DNA of 64,000 nucleotides from positions 310,001 through 374,000 of the forward strand of contig NC_047493.1 in NCBI RefSeq assembly GCF_002079055.1, in the 5' to 3' direction. The translations under genes were made by a program, and so were the position numbers. Numbering within the stretch: position 1 is the stretch's first letter; each line of letters opens with the position of its first letter. Positions 59,865 through 64,000 of this stretch are shown one piece after another. This DNA is from Saccharomyces paradoxus. Taxonomy: Eukaryota; Ascomycota; Saccharomycetes; Saccharomycetales; Saccharomycetaceae. The notes beneath the pieces were generated by a model, which made no database searches, was not told the DNA's origin, and saw only the letters and a list, made by a program, of their open reading frames with translations.

Positions 59865-61937
59865 ATGGAAGGCTTCAACCCGGGCCACATAGAACGTGCC
59901 TCGCCCATTGACTCGTCTGACAGCCATTCGTCATCCTTTGTGTATCCGCTGCCCAAAAGCACTAATGAATATATAGGCAATCATAATGAAAGTCGTGTAA
60001 ATGCAAATTCAGCCGCAGTGCCGTCTTCCATAATGTCCCTCAATCTCAAAAGCACACACTCCCTCAATAATGATCAGCATAGTGATCAGCATATTCATAC
60101 ATCAACATCTCCAACGGAAACTATTGGACATATTCATCAGGTAGAAAAACTGAATCAAAACAATTTGATTCATCTCGATCCAGTACCCAACTTTAAAGAT
60201 AAATCCGATATCAAGCCATGGTTACAAAAAATCTTTTACCCTCAAGGGATAGAGCTTGTGATAGAAAGATCGGACACGTTTAAAGTTGTCTTCAAGTGTA
60301 AAGCTGCCAAAAGGGGAAGGAACGCGAGAAGGAAAAGGAAAGATAGGCTCAACGGACAGGACCAAGAAGAGGAGAAATCGAAGACCAATGACGACGAATT
60401 AGAGTATACGAGTCCTTCTAATTTCACAGTAGCACCCAATGGGCCTCAATCATCACCTGATCAATCGTCCTCCATAAAGCCAAAGAAAAAAAGGTGTGTA
60501 TCGAGGTTTAACAATTGTCCCTTCAGAGTACGAGCTACTTATTCGTTGAAGAGGAAAAGATGGAGCATTGTCGTAATGAACAATAACCACTCGCATCTCC
60601 TAAAATTTAACCCTGATTCTGAAGAGTACAAAAAATTCAAAGAAAAATTGAGAAGAGATAATGACGTAGATGCGATCAAGAAATTCGACGAATTGGAATA
60701 CAGAACTTTGGCCAATTTGCCAATTCCGACAGCTACAATTCCTTGTGATTGTGGTCTAACGAATGAAATACAAAGTTTCAACGTCGTCTTGCCCACTAAC
60801 AGTAATGTAAATTCATCTGCGTCTTCTTCTACAGTATCGTCTATATCCCTTGATTCTTCGAATGCATCTAAGAGGCCATGCTTACCCCCTGTAAATAGCA
60901 CCGGTAGTATTAATACCAACAACGTAAGGAAACCAAAAAGCCAGTGTAAGAATAAGGACACACTCTTAAAAAGAACCACCATGCAAAACTTTCTCACTAC
61001 TAAATCGAGACTGCGTAAGACTGGCACCCCAACATCCTCCCAACATTCATCCAGTGCATTTTCGGGATATATTGATGATCCTTTCAATTTAAATGAAATC
61101 TTACCGCTGCCGGCTTCTGATTTCAAGCTAAACGCCGTAACGAATTTGAACGAAATTGACTTTACAAATATTTTTACGAAATCGCCACATCCACATAGCG
61201 GGTCCACTCATCCAAGACAAGTCTTCGACCAATTGGACGACTGTTCCTCTATACTCTTCTCTCCATTAACTACAAACACGAATAATGAATTTGAAGGAGA
61301 ATCTGATGATTTTGTTCATTCTCCATATTTGAATTCGGAGGCCGACTTCAGCCAAATTCTTAGTAATGCTCCCCCAGCTCATAATGATTCAGTTGAAATT
61401 CACCAGGAAAACCAGGACAGTACTGATAGATTTGCAAATAGTTCTCAAGAACACAATGAATATATCTTACAGTATTTGACGCACTTTGATGCGACCAACC
61501 ACAATAATATTGGTATTCCAAACAACACATTACATCCGCTAAACACTCAGCATAACGCTACTGATCTGGGCAACCCACTTTTAAAACAGGAAGCTTTAGT
61601 AGGCAGCCCTTCAACAAAGATCTTTGATGAATTAAAATTCTTACAAAATGGCCCACATGGCTCTCAGCATCCTGTAGATTTTCAACATGTTGACCATCGT
61701 CATCTGGGTTCCAATGAACCTCAAGTACGATCAAATCAATATGGACCGCAACCGCAGCAACCGCAATATCCTCATAACCAATCCCACCACGGGCACAGCC
61801 ATGGCCAGCACCAAGAAATACAGAGGGAAGTGCAAGCACACGAATCGTTAGAAATAATGGGAAATACATTATTAGAAGAATTCAAAGACATTAAGATGGT
61901 GAATGGCGAATTGAAGTATGTGAAGCGGGAAGATTAG
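59865..61937 (+). CDS. AFT1: Iron-regulated transcription activator Aft1
   Basis: Aft1 activates the iron uptake regulon when mitochondrial Fe-S synthesis signals iron lack. The ATG at 59865 gives 690 residues, equal to S. cerevisiae. The WRKY/GCM-like DNA-binding domain lies at about residues 90-280: PWLQKIFYPQGIELVIERSD, a basic KRGRNARRKRKDR patch, and CPFRVRATYSLKRKRWSIVV with NNNHSH. The iron-sensing CDC motif is at residues 294-296 (PCDCGLTNE). The C-terminal part is rich in His, Gln and Asn and contains the activation region. Open frame upstream of 59865 begins only with TTG, so I used the ATG. Confidence 0.97.
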   Translation: MEGFNPGHIERASPIDSSDSHSSSFVYPLPKSTNEYIGNHNESRVNANSAAVPSSIMSLNLKSTHSLNNDQHSDQHIHTSTSPTETIGHIHQVEKLNQNNLIHLDPVPNFKDKSDIKPWLQKIFYPQGIELVIERSDTFKVVFKCKAAKRGRNARRKRKDRLNGQDQEEEKSKTNDDELEYTSPSNFTVAPNGPQSSPDQSSSIKPKKKRCVSRFNNCPFRVRATYSLKRKRWSIVVMNNNHSHLLKFNPDSEEYKKFKEKLRRDNDVDAIKKFDELEYRTLANLPIPTATIPCDCGLTNEIQSFNVVLPTNSNVNSSASSSTVSSISLDSSNASKRPCLPPVNSTGSINTNNVRKPKSQCKNKDTLLKRTTMQNFLTTKSRLRKTGTPTSSQHSSSAFSGYIDDPFNLNEILPLPASDFKLNAVTNLNEIDFTNIFTKSPHPHSGSTHPRQVFDQLDDCSSILFSPLTTNTNNEFEGESDDFVHSPYLNSEADFSQILSNAPPAHNDSVEIHQENQDSTDRFANSSQEHNEYILQYLTHFDATNHNNIGIPNNTLHPLNTQHNATDLGNPLLKQEALVGSPSTKIFDELKFLQNGPHGSQHPVDFQHVDHRHLGSNEPQVRSNQYGPQPQQPQYPHNQSHHGHSHGQHQEIQREVQAHESLEIMGNTLLEEFKDIKMVNGELKYVKRED

Positions 61938-62302
61938 CATATAAACGAAATCAAATTTTGACATACCTCCCGTTCATTTCATTTTTCTTCATTAAATATA
62001 TACTGGACATATACGCATCTATACAATTTTTGACTTTTTAGAGAAGAAAAGAAACCAATAATATACATTCTTTTTTCTGCTTTTGTTACAAATAAAACCT
62101 CGTTGTTATTATACTACATATATCGGCGATGGTAAGATCAGGATTTTTCTCGTACTCCTCCCTTACTATTTCACATTATCGCTTCGTCGGCAGGCCAGGC
62201 TGGTGTGAAACAGTGCTGCTTTCTCATGCACACAAAACATGCGTTAACGTAAGTCTCATTTTTTTCTCCCGTTATCACTATATTTGAGAGTTCTTTGAGC
62301 AC
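61938..62302. other. Convergent AFT1/RPB9 3' region
   Basis: Both genes end into this 0.37 kb. It is A/T-rich with TATATA-type 3'-end signals (near 61996 and 62117) and no supported gene. Confidence 0.5.
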
Positions 62303-62671
62303 TCACGAAAACTGCGTTCTTTTATTCTTCTGATCTGAAGTAAATATGTGTGAGCAAGACAAACACACAAAGAATAAAACCATCGAAGTGTCCTTTCTTC
62401 TTTGTTGTGATTGAAAAAAGACATTTTCGCGAGAGTGACATTTAGGACACTCTCTATCAGATCTCGGAAGAGTCGGATCGGAACCAATGTCTTGCACCAC
62501 GCCCGCAGTTTCACCAATGTTGGTGATCAATTCATGCCTGTATACCAATGGACTGCCCGCTTCTTCCACGTACGAGCATGTTCTGCATTCAAATAATAAC
62601 CTGTTATTTTCTTTATCTTCACGAGGGTACAACATATTGTTGCAGTCACGGCAAAATCTAAACGTAGTCAT
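62303..62671 (-). CDS. RPB9: RNA polymerase II subunit Rpb9
   Basis: Rpb9 is a 122-residue Pol II subunit with a role in start-site choice, fidelity and transcription-coupled repair. It has two zinc ribbons: the first with Cys7, Cys10, Cys29 and Cys32 (FCRDC and ECRTC), and the second, TFIIS-like, with CPKC near residue 75 and CLSC near residue 103. Length equals S. cerevisiae. It is divergent from MNP1 across 261 bases. Confidence 0.98.
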
Positions 62672-62932
62672 AACAGTTTCAGGGGAGTTTAACTTTCTCT
62701 TATTGTCAAAATGTTTTAACTTTTGCTCTACCTAGAATCTGCTCTGGTCCCATTTGGCTTCTACTCTTTTAGAGCTATTCACGAGAACAAAATTTTTCAA
62801 CTTACCCGCCCTATCCCGCAAGTCCAATAAAACAACTCAAACTAATGGCAAACAAGAACTCGGTAAATTCCAGAAGGAACAGGACAAGCAGCCCGTTAGC
62901 AACAGACACAATCAGCTAAATAAACGCCCAGT

Positions 62933-63517
62933 ATGTCCCTACGTATACTAGCGAGGAGATCTTCTTCTATCTGGATGAAAACGCGCATTACACCAGCATT
63001 AATCTCTCCTATTACTATCACAACCCGTTTCAATTCTACGACTACGACAGCATCATCACATAAGGACGATGTCAAGCCAGTTGATCCTAAAATTTCTAAA
63101 ATCGTGCAGGACATCTCCCAATTGACTCTATTGGAAACTTCTAGTTTGATCAATGAACTGAAAACAGTATTGAACATTCCAGAAATTTCCATGCCTCTGG
63201 GCGGATTCATGGCAGGTGCTGCAGGTGCAGGTGCTAGTAATGTACCCGGCTCCACTGGTGAAGCTGGCACCGGTGCTGAAGAAGAAGCTAAGCCTGAGGC
63301 AAAGACCGTGTTTACTGTGAAATTGGACTCGTTCGACACTAAGACTAAGGCAAAAGTCATCAAGGAAGTCAAGGGATTATTGGGCCTTTCATTAGTTGAA
63401 GCAAAGAAGTTCGTTGAGGCTGCACCAAAGGTTTTGAAGGAAAATGTCGCCAAGGATGATGCTGATAAGATTAAGAAAACCCTGGAAGACTTAGGGGCTA
63501 AGGTCAGTTTAGAATAA
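62933..63517 (+). CDS. MNP1: Mitochondrial ribosomal protein bL12m (Mnp1)
   Basis: Mnp1 is the mitochondrial counterpart of bacterial L7/L12 in the ribosomal stalk. The 194-residue protein starts with a basic, Ser/Thr-rich targeting sequence (MSLRILARRSSSIWMKTRIT). An amino-terminal dimerisation domain (about 55-100) is followed by an Ala/Gly-rich hinge (about 100-120) and the conserved C-terminal L12 domain (about 124-194, KTVFTVKLDSFDTKTKAKVI to KKTLEDLGAKVSLE). Length equals S. cerevisiae. Confidence 0.97.
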   Translation: MSLRILARRSSSIWMKTRITPALISPITITTRFNSTTTTASSHKDDVKPVDPKISKIVQDISQLTLLETSSLINELKTVLNIPEISMPLGGFMAGAAGAGASNVPGSTGEAGTGAEEEAKPEAKTVFTVKLDSFDTKTKAKVIKEVKGLLGLSLVEAKKFVEAAPKVLKENVAKDDADKIKKTLEDLGAKVSLE

Positions 63518-63958
63518 TTTCAAAATTTGCATTTGTAGCAATTTGTCGATCATGTTAATCAAAATAGTCTGTTTTCTCTTTGAGAAAAAAAAATATATAT
63601 ATATCCTGTAAATATATTTAACTCTTTATTCTTCTTTCATCCTGCCTTTTATATATTGTACCACATCGCCCATTGCGAGTAGATGTATAGAAATTATTTC
63701 CTTATTATTTTCCATTTGCTGCAAGTAACTTAAATTCCATCACAATATGTGTCCTTGTGTTATACGAGTTGCAGACGGGCTAATCTATCACTTCGTAATT
63801 CCACTTTTCCAACTCACAAAAGCGATTGTTTTCTTCGAAATATTTTGCTCACTAACCGTAGGCATAAAGAATAAAGCAAGAGTAAAACGAAAGAAAAGAT
63901 AAAGGTCTGACCTTTTTGTTTTTGATTTTTTTGGATAACGCTAAGGCCAGTTGAGAGA
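63518..63958. other. Intergenic region MNP1-NPY1
   Basis: This gap holds the MNP1 3' end and NPY1 promoter. An A-run followed by an (AT) tract at about 63585-63603 is a small microsatellite and may serve as a 3'-end efficiency element. No RNA gene is seen. Confidence 0.5.
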
Positions 63959-64000
63959 ATGTCCACCGCAGCAACTTTTTTTGGTCAGCAGGTCTTGAAC
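63959..64000 (+). CDS. NPY1: NADH diphosphatase Npy1, first 14 codons (3'-partial)
   Basis: The last 42 bases read MSTAATFFGQQVLN, which matches the start of the peroxisomal Nudix NADH pyrophosphatase Npy1 of S. cerevisiae at 12 of 14 residues as I remember it. The position after MNP1 is also that of NPY1 (YGL067W). The catalytic Nudix box lies beyond the window, so the function rests on synteny and this short match. Confidence 0.88.
   Translation, partial: MSTAATFFGQQVLN

Noticed and set aside
62896-63453. A 185-codon minus-strand frame opposite MNP1
   Set aside because: It mirrors the Ala/Gly-rich MNP1 coding sequence and corresponds to the dubious YGL069C.

Overview
The window is a gene-dense stretch of a budding-yeast nuclear chromosome. 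The gene order RPL28 - YGL101W - SEH1 - LSG1 - USE1 - SRM1 - TOS8 - VPS45 - PAN2 - SPC105 - NUP145 - NBP35 - LIF1 - MF(ALPHA)2 - snR10 - MMS2 - MAD1 - LCL3 - GUP1 - SCY1 - MIY1 - YGL081W - MPC1 - KXD1 - DBP3 - HNM1 - RPL7A - MPS2 - HSF1 - AFT1 - RPB9 - MNP1 - NPY1 is that of the left arm of Saccharomyces cerevisiae chromosome VII. The proteins are recognisable over their full length but differ from the S. cerevisiae versions I remember: a few percent in Srm1 and Hnm1, about 10% in Hsf1 and Aft1, more in Lif1 and the alpha-factor-2 leader. I therefore infer a non-cerevisiae member of the Saccharomyces sensu stricto group, and I cannot fix the species by eye.

Layout. Positions 1-16 kb hold the intron and second exon of RPL28, an HD-domain hydrolase, nucleoporin Seh1, the 60S-export GTPase Lsg1, SNARE Use1, the Ran exchange factor Srm1 and the homeodomain repressor Tos8. 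Long intergenic stretches here carry two tRNA genes (His, Glu), each with Ty1/Ty2-type solo delta LTRs just upstream; a nested LTR cluster lies between TOS8 and VPS45. Positions 16-35 kb hold Vps45, Pan2, the kinetochore scaffold Spc105, the self-cleaving nucleoporin Nup145, Nbp35, the end-joining factor Lif1, alpha-factor gene 2, snR10 and the spliced MMS2. Positions 35-52 kb hold Mad1, Lcl3, Gup1, Scy1, Miy1, the FHA tail-anchored protein YGL081W, Mpc1, Kxd1, Dbp3 and Hnm1. Positions 52-64 kb hold RPL7A with two introns, two related C/D snoRNAs (snR39 in intron 2, snR39B just upstream), Mps2, Hsf1, Aft1, Rpb9, Mnp1 and the first codons of NPY1.

Genes are mostly independent transcription units, as usual in yeast. 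Recurring themes are ribosome production (RPL28, LSG1, DBP3, RPL7A, snR10, snR82, snR39, snR39B, MNP1), nuclear transport (SEH1, NUP145, SRM1), mitosis (SPC105, MAD1, MPS2), membrane traffic (USE1, VPS45, KXD1, SCY1) and transcription (HSF1, AFT1, TOS8, RPB9). I found no phage, plasmid, CRISPR or foreign gene cluster, and no strong candidate for an entirely new system. The most rewarding signals are the snR39/snR39B pair with its long flanking stem, the twin solo LTRs sharing a target-site duplication and tRNA spacing, the apparent loss of the annotated MAD1 amino-terminal extension, overlapping upstream ORFs at LCL3 and KXD1, and readable control sites upstream of MF(ALPHA)2, HNM1, DBP3 and TOS8.
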